From assembly GCA_036872755.1 (NCBI GenBank), contig JAVHNS010000001.1, forward strand, positions 3,906,001-3,970,000: a DNA stretch of 64,000 nucleotides, in the 5' to 3' direction. Every line of letters begins with the position of its first letter. Position 1 is the first letter of the stretch. The stretch is from Orbilia blumenaviensis. Taxonomy: Eukaryota > Ascomycota > Orbiliomycetes > Orbiliales > Orbiliaceae. Made by a program: the position numbers and the translations under genes. Positions 10,631 to 20,886 of the stretch are shown one piece after another. The notes below the pieces were generated by a model. It searched no databases, was not told the DNA's origin, and was given only the letters and a program-made list of their open reading frames with translations.

Positions 10631-13600
10631 GCTAGATTATACATCCATACATATCGCGGTCACTGCCACCATACTATACTATACTACGCTATACCAACGG
10701 CGTCATCGTCCAAGCGCAACTTCTAAGATCGGTCGATTTTTATATATATATACATTTAAAAAAATTCCACATGATATCCTCATACGGAAATACTTCATGA
10801 CACCCCTGGTAGAAAAAAAAGATACCAAACCAAGAAACATCAGTTTAAAAAAAAGAAAGAAAGAAAGAAAAGAAAAAGCTAAGACCATCTACGAGTACAA
10901 GGGGGCTTGCTTGATACCATTATACCCCGGATCCTTGAAGCTGCTGGGTATATACATACATACATACATAAAACTGTGGAGACCCGTCGCGGACTAAACA
11001 GTTTTGCGAAATTCAAAAAACCTCCGTGGTTAGACTGGGGGGGAAAACGCTCTACTAGTATTAAGCCCAAGTAGTGTTTTTAGTGTGTGGCTTGCTCGTT
11101 TGTTCGTTGTGGGTGTTGAAGGTGGAGAACCACAGGGTGGGCTGTAGACGGTTCGCAAAAAAAGAACACGCGGACCATGTCTTATGTCGTCGCCATCCTT
11201 GTCTTTATGCATGCAACCATCTTCTTCTTTTTGTTTGTTTCTTAGGAACGGACCAAGATGAAATGGCAGGTTTGCTCGGATGGCGGATCAGTTTTTGTCC
11301 TGAACGGTGGGTTTTGGGCAATGTATTGACGGGTTATGTATTATCCAGCCAGGTGGAAGGAAGTGGTTATCGTATTCGGTTCCAGATAGTTATTTATTAT
11401 TATTATCCTTCTTTTCCAAGATGTGCTTTTTTACCTTTATTCTGATAGTATGTCTTTCTAAAGACTCGGAATAAACTCCGCCGGCATCAGGAAACTGTAC
11501 ACCGTGTAATATGATTTTGCGTTGATCGTTGTATTTTGTTCTTCCCCCGCTCAAAGTCCGGTGCAGCGCAAGCCAAACCCCAGCAGCTAGCGGTGCAGTG
11601 AATGTTAACATGGACCCCAGCTGCTCCATGATATCATTGCTAGTGCGCGGGCGCGCGGCCACAGATGTATGCATGTATCCCCCTCTCTTACTTCTGAAGT
11701 CTGATTTGCTCGCCTAAAAGATATACAGACATTTTCTTGCGAGAGGCAAACGGGAAACTGCGTCTTGCATGAAAACCGCCCCCTTCTTTCAGGCTTAGCT
11801 TCCGTGTTTTTCGCATTCGCTCTCCCTCTTGTTTCTGAGATTGGGAGCCAACCATTTGTGCAGGTTCGTTCTGTTAGTTTTTTTTGTTTTTATTCCCTCA
11901 GCTTATGATTATAAGCTTTCAGCTCGAATGTAGTTTGAAGTTAAAGCTGAAGCTGAGAATTAGAGAAGTTGATTAACTATCATGAAAGGGTGCCCAGAAG
12001 ACCTCTTTCTTAACAAGGCTGAAGGCCCCAACGAAAGTCTCTTGATTTTTTGAATGCAGGAATACTACCTTATCCCCCTTCTGATAATCACGCTCCCATT
12101 CTATAACCTAGTTACTATCAATACCCGCGCACTGTTGCATTACATGTATACACCAGTGCAGTACCCCTCCCCATAAACACCGTTTAAGGACACAATCGAC
12201 AGCCAGAGCTCCACAAACATATACTTATCATATCTTGTGATGTTAGATCTGTCCGATCTCTAATCTTCTTCATCGGTATAAAGTACCAAGAAATAAACCA
12301 AGGCTTACAAAGATAGTAGCTACTTAAGCAGTTACGAGGTTACAATAACAGAGTCAAGAAAAACACCAAGACTCTTTCTCCACAATAGTGCATGAAATTA
12401 ATACCAAGATAGAAAAAAACGGACGGGAAGAGATGTCCTTTGGAATCTGCAACATTTTTATGAGTCAGTCTGTATGTGTACCTAGCTTTCTTACTGAAGG
12501 TCATGCGGGGTATGTATGTATGTACGTCCTTTTTTTAGGATTTTTTTTTTTTTTAGAAGAAAACACAAGGCTTCAGAGACAGGAAATAGAGTTAAAGTCA
12601 GTAAGAAACATTTGTTGAAATAGTGGATATGGGAGGAGATGCCGAGGGGGTGGTATATTGGGCTATTTTTGCGAGATGTGTGATATGGGATGAGGTTAGC
12701 GCTGTTATTTGCTTGGGTTGTAGCTGACTTTGAGGTCTGAGCTTGTGTCTAGACTACTGCTATTTTATGATATTATATTCAGAAACTGTGGAGAACCAAC
12801 AAACAGGAAAGAAAAAAGCGCCCAAGTTCCCACAGATGACAGCTTTCCAATAGCGCCATAGCTGTCGCAACAGCATCCGCCCGTCTCCGGGGTGGGTATA
12901 GCTTCACATAAAAAAACCAACAAAACCAACAAAAAACAAATATAAAAAAACGAGAGCCAGCCTAGAACCAAAAAGAAATGGATACAAAAAAGGGAGTCGA
13001 TGGTTTACATCATTATTGTAGGCTTGGTAAGGAGGGTGGTAGTATGCCCCAACGAGGATTCGAGAGTGGTCCTGCGTGACGAGACCGCGAGACGTTGTAA
13101 GGCCCACCCCCCTTGTTGGGCTGCTATCATTGGGAGTGTAAGCTGTGGCTCGGACGGGGGTATTTGCGTCTTTTTCGTCTTTTTGCTTCTCTACTCCACC
13201 ATGGAATTTATAATATTCTCCGTTGATAGAAGGGAGAAAAAGTTGGAAGGGGTGTGTGGGAAAGTATTAGGACAGAGTGGAGAGCTCGAGCTGAAGGAAG
13301 AGATGAGGAGCTGGGTAAGCTACAAGTGCTTACCTTACTTACTTGCTCAGGTAGATAGGAAGCTTCCTTATCGATAGCTGAGAATATTCCAAGGCCACCA
13401 GGCCCGAGGGATCAGGAAAATGATACATACAAGTTAGGACCAGGGTGAGCGATAGCTATAGGATCGACGATTACACACCCTCCTCCTCCCGGGAGGGGTC
13501 ATTCCCTGTTTTTTGCTTTCCTTCTCGGCCTCGTCTGCGCATGTCCATGTGTATGCATGGGGCACGTTGTAAGCAAAAGGAGGAATAAGGAAATATGGAT

Positions 13601-14838
13601 CGTCCGATCTTTTCTAGGAGATTTTTTGTTTGGTTTTGGTTGTTACGGTACTTTTTTGGGGCTTCGCTTCTTTGGTTTAATGGTGCAGGATTATGGCGGA
13701 ATGGTATATTAAATAACTGGGGAGGAGGGGTGTCAAGGTGAGCAGGTGTGAGTGGGTACAGTACCCATGAGACATGGGGCGTTCCCAAGGCTGAAGAAGG
13801 AAGAGGAGCTGGGGAGGGCCCCGAGGGGAGGTACTTAAGAGGTACTTGTAAGAAGTTGAAGAAGTACCTCCTTTGTATCGATATTTGTATATCAGACAGG
13901 AGGGGGGATATCGGGATGTGATAGGTTGGGCTTGGACTAAAGTGTGGCGGATGACCGGTGATACTCTACTATACTAGCACTGACTTAGATACTCCCTCGG
14001 TTTGTTTCGTTATTCCAAGACCCGGGGACAACGTCGCCCTTGCTCTTGTTTTATCATATATCATCTGTTCTTTAAATACTTACTTACTGACTGACTCAAA
14101 ACCAAGAAAAAAATGCAACAGATCAATGCCAGGGATGCAGATAGTGGTGATCGATAATAATCATGGTTCACTCTGCAGCGCATTCGCAGTAAAAGGAAAA
14201 CTACACAAGAAGATATCAGAAAAAAGAGGAAATACAAACGTCTATCACAACCGCGAACCATTCCGAATTTCCCTATGCAAAATTTCTTTCCCCCCTCCCA
14301 AAGATCATCAATATGCATATCGAAATGCATAACTTATGCATGCACATGCACGTCGTAGCGCTAAAGTACGACGGACGGACGACGACGACGAACGACGACA
14401 CCCTCACGGCTGTAACTTGGGAAAAAAAGAAGGCTAAGAAAAAACCCCAGTATTGGGTAGCGAGGCGAGAGCGCCGGAGCTCAAGCTATGCCAGGGAGGG
14501 TGTGTAATATTACTAGTTGCATATCAATATCATGGGTTTTTTAGCGACTCGAGTTGGTGGTGTTGAGATTTGGATTTGACATCTCCGCTTCCTCTTCTCC
14601 TTCGCCTTTATTTGGAGTTTTTCTTGCGACGGGCGGTGCTATGTGCTGCCCATGTCGTATATATCAGCTATAGCGGATACATATTATATTATTGCCATGA
14701 ATAATACCTATCATATCCACTTTGCTTAGAAGAAAATGCCCCACTCGGCTCACTCGCTCTCCCTGATTATACCGAAGTTATTCAGCTTAGAAATACTCTT
14801 CATCTGACTTCTGCCTGGCTTCCATAATATTTAGTATC

Positions 14839-14862
14839 TTTTTTTTTTTTTTTTTTTTTTTT
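14839..14862 (+). repeat. T24 homopolymer
   Basis: An uninterrupted run of about 24 T on the plus strand in the intergenic desert. Similar T runs occur at 15980, 23786, 29572 and 59035. Confidence 0.9.
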
Positions 14863-17063
14863 CCTATTCAAAATCCACCCTAAACATCCCGAATCTGCCG
14901 GGGCGTGCGCAGTGGGGCGGAGTCCGTCGACCCCAAAAAAGGACACATACACTAACAACTTCACTGATATCTGATCGATAGAAGGAAAATCCCGTAGTTT
15001 GTTGCCTTATTTAAAAGATATAGATGAGAACCCATTCTAGACCTCCGTATCATATGCCGATCATATGGGATCCCGTGTCTTCCTGTCTTCGTCTCGCATG
15101 CAACCCTCCCCTTTTTTCTCTCCTTTCGCCGCAGCCCGCTTTTTTGGGGTTTTCCGGAATGTAAATGCATACATATACATACATAGATGAGGTAAGCTAC
15201 TTCAGAATGGCTTGCTATTCGCTAAAATGATGTTGGAAGAATGCGGGTGTGTGAGGTTGCAGGTGTTACCCCGCTGCGTCGGGTCCGCTAGTACACCTAC
15301 TTGGCTGAATACTAAGTCCTTACCTAAGGAGCTAGTCAGTGTATTAGTTATCTAGCTTCAGGCTGTTAAGCGAGGTTTCCGTGATGTTTTTTTTTTTAAG
15401 GCGGGGAAAGTCGGAGTCTTGCGAGCTGAATGTTGGAGTCTGAGTCTGGATTTTTAGAATCGAACGGGAAGACGTGAGACTTGTCCCTCTCTGATCCATA
15501 TTGTTTAATCCAATATATCGGAATAGAATAGGACCAAGCTTCGTCTCAACGTCCTGTCTCTCCAGCTATGTAATGACACCAATCTCAACGTTGCAAAAAA
15601 ACCCAAAATCAAATCTCATGTCAAAAAAGCATTCACATACAGTATAGTAGTAGACAGGTAACAGATGTTTGTCCAACCCAAAGTTCAGACGAAAGGCTGC
15701 GTTCAATAGGCTCGGTCCCCTTTCTCACTATCGATAAAGCAGGTAAAAAGGCGGGGTCAGCTGCATGCTCACGCACATACATGACACTAGCACAATGGCA
15801 GCTCATGTCGTGCATGGGAACGCTGCATGGGATCGACCGATATCGCCATTTTTTTCTCTGCCTGCCTCCTTAACCACCACCACTTCGACGCCTCCTCTTC
15901 TACATCTGCTTATGGTGTTTCGACGAATCGTCGATTTAGGCAATCATATAGTGAGAAAACCGGTTTTCTTTACCGATCTTTTTTTTTTTTTTTTTCAAAA
16001 AAGCATTTGAGATGTTGGTGAAGAAAAGGGGTGGAGCAGGTGGACCGGACATTGAATCATATGTATTGAGTCCAGCATGTGATGTTGTAGGATATGAGGC
16101 TCAAAAACGATACTTACTTAGTAATAAGTACCTACTTTCCTTAGCTCAGGTTCTTAATCGGAGCCTGAAGCCCACGTTCTTGCGACTTGAGACGAATTTT
16201 TATCAAAACCGGGAATCCTTTCAAATTCGATCGAGATCGTAAAACAAAAACGCGAGATTTCATTTTCTTCACAGGATTCTATTCACCCCGTGTCAGGGGA
16301 AAGACAGTTGGAGAGCATGTGCACATTTGTCCAGTATTTGATGCATGTATATGCGGCTTCCCGGCCGTAACTGGTGCAAAGGCAGGCGGGTTTTCCTGCC
16401 TGAGGATTCGCCTTGTCGTAGATGAATCATTGTGCCTCGATCTGAAATGTGTATGATGGCGGTACTATGGTAGTGCTATATGCCTCGAGTTACCTATGCG
16501 CCTGATATACATGCACACACGGCAGAGAGAGAGTTTGATGTTTGACTCACCTCTCAAGCGAGCCCTCCAGCCTCAAGCCTTGAGCCAGGGGCTACGCTAC
16601 TGGCCTCATGCTCGCGGTGCGGGGGGAATAGGCTCAGGTTTCTGGCTGTCGAGGCCACGCCAAGCCCGGCTGCAAACATACCCTTTTTGATACTGGGCGA
16701 ACCTCAATCTCCCCATACTTACCAGCCACATTGTACAGGCATGACGCATTCGCCGCACGGCATGGCATTGGACCTGCAAAAAAAAAATTAAATTAACCTC
16801 GAACAATTGCTTGACAATTGACTGGGTTCGAGCCTTGGGTTTCGAATCCAGGCACACCCGAGGCTTCAAGGTAGCTCTCTAACTATCTCCCGCCTGGAAC
16901 TGCCAATTGACTTTTCGCCTTTTCGCTGGCTGCGGACTGAACAAGTGGGCCCTTTTGGTTTTCGCTCTCTCTCTTCTGAGCTAGGTCTAGCTGAGGCAAT
17001 AGTGCTGTTATCATTACAATTTGTGGGAGTCATACAGTCAGCACTGTTTCACCAGCCGGCTGT

Positions 17064-17113
17064 TTATATAAAAAATCATCAATAAAGTATATACCTGGTA
17101 TAGGTATATAAAG
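17064..17113 (+). promoter_or_regulatory. Two TATA boxes just upstream of the tRNA ligase ATG
   Basis: TTATATAAAA at about 17064 and TATATAAAGG at about 17105, only 67 and 26 nt before the upstream ATG at 17131. If the second box is used, transcription would be expected to begin at or downstream of that ATG, which favours translation from the internal Met130. Confidence 0.45.
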
Positions 17114-17130
17114 GCTGGTGGCCATTTATT

Positions 17131-19974
17131 ATGCTGCTGCTTCATTCTTCATCTCAACAGCCCTTGTTACTCGGACTCCGTTCGATTTGTTCATTGTCTC
17201 GTGGTTATCGTCATCATCACCAGCTCACGAAGCTTTCAACCAGACGCTATTGTTGTATATCGAGTTATAGATTCAAACAAACCACTTCTGACCGCCGCCA
17301 CCACCACCATAATCAAGTGCCCCACAACAACCAATATAGCTACCTCTACTTCTCCTCTTCGTTGACCAATTACACAAATTATCCGGGGCATATCATTTTA
17401 CCACGCACCACTACTGCTACTACACAAACGACATCCTTCCACACTTCATCATCATCCCATTGGCTCAACCGCAAAGTACCAGAATCGCCAGCACCGCTTG
17501 ACATCGAAAACGCTCCAATGTCCGTCACCGACCGCTACGGCGCTCCCTACGAGGAGCAAGACCAGAACGAAATCAACGAACTCGTATCAGCACTAACCGA
17601 TGGCTCCAAAAAGGGCAAAAAAGCCGCCTTCTCATGTCGAAGATCCGAGTATGCGGTCGATAACTCCAAATTATCGGTTTATAGCTGGAAGTTCCAGGAT
17701 TGGGATTATAAAAAGAGGGATTTACCCACTAGAGCCCGGGGACTTTTTACCTTGAAGACGAATGGCGGAAATAGTATGATTGTTACTAGGGGTTATGATA
17801 AGTTTTTTAATATTGATGAGGTGGCGCAGACAAAGTGGTCATGGATTGAGGAGAATACGAAGGCGCCTTATGAGGTTACGTTGAAGGAGAATGGCTGTAT
17901 TATTTTTATATCCGGGTTGCCGGATGGTACGCTTTTGGTGTGCAGTAAGCATTCGACTGGTGCCAGGGGTGATACTTCGAAATCTCATTCTCTGGCTGGA
18001 GATGCATGGGTTGAACGGCAGTTGGAGAAAGTGGGGAAGACGAGAGAACAACTTGCGAAGTTCTTGTATAATGCGAATGCTACGGCTGTGGCGGAACTTT
18101 GTGATGATTCGTTTGAAGAGCATATTCTGGCGTATGAAGGAGATGATGCTGGATTGTATATCCATGGTGTTAACCTTAACCTTCCGGTTTTTGCGACATG
18201 GTCTGGACCGCAGGTGCATGCATTTGCGGACGATTGGGGTTTTAAGAAGATTGAGATCTTTGAGAAGCAGACGGTGACTGAGCTGAAGGAGTTTCTGGAA
18301 AGCGTGGGAGAGTCTGGAGAGTGGAATGGAAGAGCCGTGGAAGGATTTGTTATTCGATGCAAAGCTCGGCATGGACCGAATGATCCGGAATGGCACGACT
18401 GGTTCTTCAAGTATAAATTCGAAGAGCCTTACCTGATGTACCGACAGTGGAGAGAAGTTACGAAGGCAATCATTGGTGGAAAACAACCTAGGATCAGGAA
18501 ACACAAACAGATCACGGAGAAGTACGTTGCATACGCCAGAGATCAGCTACGCAAGAATCCAGCACTCGGAAAGGCATTCATGGATAACCACGGCATCATC
18601 GCGATGAGAGACGGCTTCCTGGCCTCGGTCGGGACCTCTGGTCATGAGATCGTGAAGGCTGAAGAGGCTAGCGGAGAGGATAAGGCCAAGTCCGTCGTCT
18701 TAGTCCCTATCGCCACCATTGGATGCGGAAAAACAACAGTCGCCCTCGGTTTGGTCAAGCTCTTCGGTGTCGGACACGTCCAGAACGACAATATCACCGT
18801 CAAACGAGGCAAACCAGAGGCCTTTGCCCAGGCAGTCGCTACAGCATTGAACGAGCACCCTATTTGTGTCGCTGACAGGAACAATCACCAGAAACGTGAG
18901 CGTGAGCAACTGCTCAGGGACGTCAGCAGGTTCAACCCAGATGTCGAATATGTTGCTTTACACTATGTTCACTACAAGCCTGGAGAAGACATCGTCTCAA
19001 AGATTAGGGAAAAGAACCAACAGCGTATCTTTGAGCGAGGGGATAACCATCAGACTATTCATTCTGGAACTGGTAATAAGCAGGAGATCATTGGTATCAT
19101 GGAAGGGTTCATCCAGAGATTTCAGGCGTTGGATATTGAATCAGACCCCGACGGCCAGTTCGACCTTGTCATCCACCTCGACCCGTTGGCTGAATCGAGG
19201 GAGAATCTTGAAACGGTTGTCACCCAGCTCTACGAACACTACCCCCACCTGCTAGGTGACAATATGCCATCCGCGGATGACCTCGATGAGGCCAACAAAT
19301 GGGCTCTTTCGGATTACACAGTTGATTTCAGACACGTTATTGGGAAATCAGGTCCAAGCAACGCCGGCCCTTCTCGCCAGAAGCACCCTCAGAAGGAAAA
19401 GGAAACACCGGCTGCTCAGGGCAAGGCTCCAGCAAAACAGAAGCAGCCAGCTGTCGAATACTACGCCATCAAACTTAGGGCTCCCGTCATCAACGTCGCC
19501 TTAGATCAAGCGTTCAATTCAAAGCCTCCAGAAGTTAGACAATTCTACATGCAGCTGAAGAACTCGCGACGAATCCAGCCGAACTTCCATATCACAATGG
19601 CCCACCGCGTCAATTATAAGAAGCAAGCACAGCTATGGGATCATTACGAGAAGCTACGACAAGAAACCCCAGATGGCAAGGATATGGATGAGTTGGAGGT
19701 TATGCTTGAGAGAGTTGTTTGGGATAATAGGATCATGGCTATTGTTGCTAGTTTGGTGGATGATAAGGGACATGAGTGTGGAAATCAGAATATGCATATT
19801 ACGATTGGAACGGCGGATCTGTCGGTTAAGCCGAAGGAGTCGAATGATCTGTTGAAATTTTGGAGTGAGAATAGGGATAATTTAGAGGCTGTGGGGATTA
19901 ACGAGGTTTTGTTGGGGAAGAATGGAGAGGGGATTAAGACTCCAGGGTTGTTGAATGCTTCTATGGGGAGGTAA
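17131..19974 (+). CDS. TRL1: tRNA ligase, three-domain fungal Trl1 type
   Basis: Single exon, 947 aa from the first ATG. Trl1 heals and seals tRNA halves after intron excision and, in yeast, joins HAC1 mRNA in the unfolded protein response. The ligase domain has the nucleotidyl-lysine motif KENG at Lys252 with downstream EGFVIRCK. The polynucleotide kinase domain has a P-loop GCGKTT at 531-536. The 2',3'-cyclic phosphodiesterase domain has paired HIT motifs at His820 (HITM) and His889 (HITI). The core family sequence starts near Met130 (17518, MSVTDRYGAPYEE). The preceding 129 residues are Ser, His and Arg rich with almost no acidic residues, like a mitochondrial presequence, and contain no other Met. 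The true start could therefore be 17131, 17518 or both. It converges with COX19, whose 3' end is 354 nt away. Confidence 0.96.
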   Translation: MLLLHSSSQQPLLLGLRSICSLSRGYRHHHQLTKLSTRRYCCISSYRFKQTTSDRRHHHHNQVPHNNQYSYLYFSSSLTNYTNYPGHIILPRTTTATTQTTSFHTSSSSHWLNRKVPESPAPLDIENAPMSVTDRYGAPYEEQDQNEINELVSALTDGSKKGKKAAFSCRRSEYAVDNSKLSVYSWKFQDWDYKKRDLPTRARGLFTLKTNGGNSMIVTRGYDKFFNIDEVAQTKWSWIEENTKAPYEVTLKENGCIIFISGLPDGTLLVCSKHSTGARGDTSKSHSLAGDAWVERQLEKVGKTREQLAKFLYNANATAVAELCDDSFEEHILAYEGDDAGLYIHGVNLNLPVFATWSGPQVHAFADDWGFKKIEIFEKQTVTELKEFLESVGESGEWNGRAVEGFVIRCKARHGPNDPEWHDWFFKYKFEEPYLMYRQWREVTKAIIGGKQPRIRKHKQITEKYVAYARDQLRKNPALGKAFMDNHGIIAMRDGFLASVGTSGHEIVKAEEASGEDKAKSVVLVPIATIGCGKTTVALGLVKLFGVGHVQNDNITVKRGKPEAFAQAVATALNEHPICVADRNNHQKREREQLLRDVSRFNPDVEYVALHYVHYKPGEDIVSKIREKNQQRIFERGDNHQTIHSGTGNKQEIIGIMEGFIQRFQALDIESDPDGQFDLVIHLDPLAESRENLETVVTQLYEHYPHLLGDNMPSADDLDEANKWALSDYTVDFRHVIGKSGPSNAGPSRQKHPQKEKETPAAQGKAPAKQKQPAVEYYAIKLRAPVINVALDQAFNSKPPEVRQFYMQLKNSRRIQPNFHITMAHRVNYKKQAQLWDHYEKLRQETPDGKDMDELEVMLERVVWDNRIMAIVASLVDDKGHECGNQNMHITIGTADLSVKPKESNDLLKFWSENRDNLEAVGINEVLLGKNGEGIKTPGLLNASMGR

Positions 19975-20328
19975 ATGGGAACTGGAGGTTTGAGAGCGGG
20001 ATGGAGATATCCCATATGTTTGTCTGTCGTTTGGTCTGGAATAATAATTGACGCAATTTTTTGAGGATTATCGCTACTATTGTTGTAGATAGATATGGCG
20101 CCACTCACTCACACTCCCCTTTACCCATAAAAAAGCAGCTCCACTTTTTTTTTCTTTTCCTTTTCTGTCTTGTATTGTTTTTTCTTTTGCTAGTGAATTA
20201 ATAATAACGGAATGGAGTTTGGTGATCTATGGTACAATATTGTCTTCCTTTTTCTCCTCGTATTTCGTAAGACAATTTATATATGATAATGGGTATCCAG
20301 CTAGTGGTGATATATAAGATGATCATGA
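19975..20328. other. Convergent 3' spacer, tRNA ligase / COX19
   Basis: 354 nt holding the 3' ends of two convergent genes. It contains T-rich stretches (20144-20190) consistent with 3' UTR and polyadenylation signals. No further gene is seen. Confidence 0.5.
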
Positions 20329-20886
20329 TTACTTCTGGGCTGATGTAGATGTAGATGTAGATGTAGATGTAGAGCCTTTATCTTTCTCGTCTTGGAAGCC
20401 GAGGTTTTGGAAGGTGTCTCTGGCCATGAGGTTGCTGGAGTTTTATATCAAAAAAAGAAAGTAAGAGCGGATTTCGTCAGTCTCTGATTGTATTGTGATA
20501 TGCTTGAAAGGAGGGAGAAGGGAGAAGGGTGGAGGTACTGGTCCATCCGGCATTTTAGATATGCCTTAGCAAGCTGCCGGCACTCTGGGTCATTGTTTCC
20601 GCGGACCTTCTTGAGGCAGGCGAGGTAGTCTTTCATGACTGGTTGGCATTCGCCATCGTGGTCGAGGGGGAAGGATCCTCGCTCCGGGCTGTATATTAAA
20701 AAATTTTAGATAGCTGTTAGTCTTCTTATATTTTTATTTTTATATTTGTTCTTCCCTCCTCTGCTTAAATAGCTTAAGAACCCGAGAGTTGGAAATTTGA
20801 AATGTAGAAATTTGAAATGTAGAAATTGGAATATCGTACGGAGTGGGATTGAAGGTCAACTGTCCTGGAGGACGGCCGAACGACAT
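20329..20886 (-). CDS. COX19: Cox19, twin CX9C mitochondrial protein
   Basis: Three minus-strand exons, 20886-20840, 20688-20539 and 20434-20329, total 303 nt and 100 aa. All junctions are GT-AG and in frame. The N-terminus [20 protein letters not shown] is the classic Cox19 start. The CHCH fold shows as C30-x9-C40 and C52-x9-C62, where disulfides would form in the intermembrane space through the Mia40 pathway. Family members help deliver copper for cytochrome c oxidase assembly. The tail after the [13 protein letters not shown] segment is short and ends in a Ser-Thr dipeptide repeat encoded by a TCTACA microsatellite. The two introns are longer than is usual here (151 and 104 nt). Confidence 0.94.
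20342..20374 (-). repeat. Coding TCTACA microsatellite in COX19
   Basis: About five hexamer units (GATGTA on plus), translated as alternating Ser and Thr just before the COX19 stop codon. Copy-number changes would stay in frame. Confidence 0.85.

Larger units (their letters stand above)
8194..17130. other. 8.9-kb gene-free stretch with microsatellites
   Basis: No reading frame here has a recognisable domain, and none could be joined into a convincing spliced gene. The longest frames (about 125 codons near 11.1, 13.0 and 14.0 kb) have low-complexity, Phe/Leu/Tyr-rich translations. Contents are T-rich 3' UTR-like sequence after the bHLH gene, a GGATA run at 10190-10206, an alternating CG run at 10614-10629, GAAA repeats near 10855, a T24 run at 14839-14862 and clusters of the AGTACCT motif at 13830-13870 and 16110-16135. 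No tRNA or rRNA gene was found by eye. Confidence 0.55.

Noticed and set aside
16800..16860. tRNA-like B-box sequences (GGTTCGAGCC, TTTCGAATCC)
   Set aside because: The T-arm would pair only with several G-U or mismatched pairs, and no A-box or matching acceptor stem lies at the right distance.
17839..18504. 221-codon minus-strand frame inside the tRNA ligase gene
   Set aside because: It lies wholly antisense to a conserved ligase domain, and its Arg/Leu/Ser/Phe-rich translation is what the opposite strand would give. No start context or motif.
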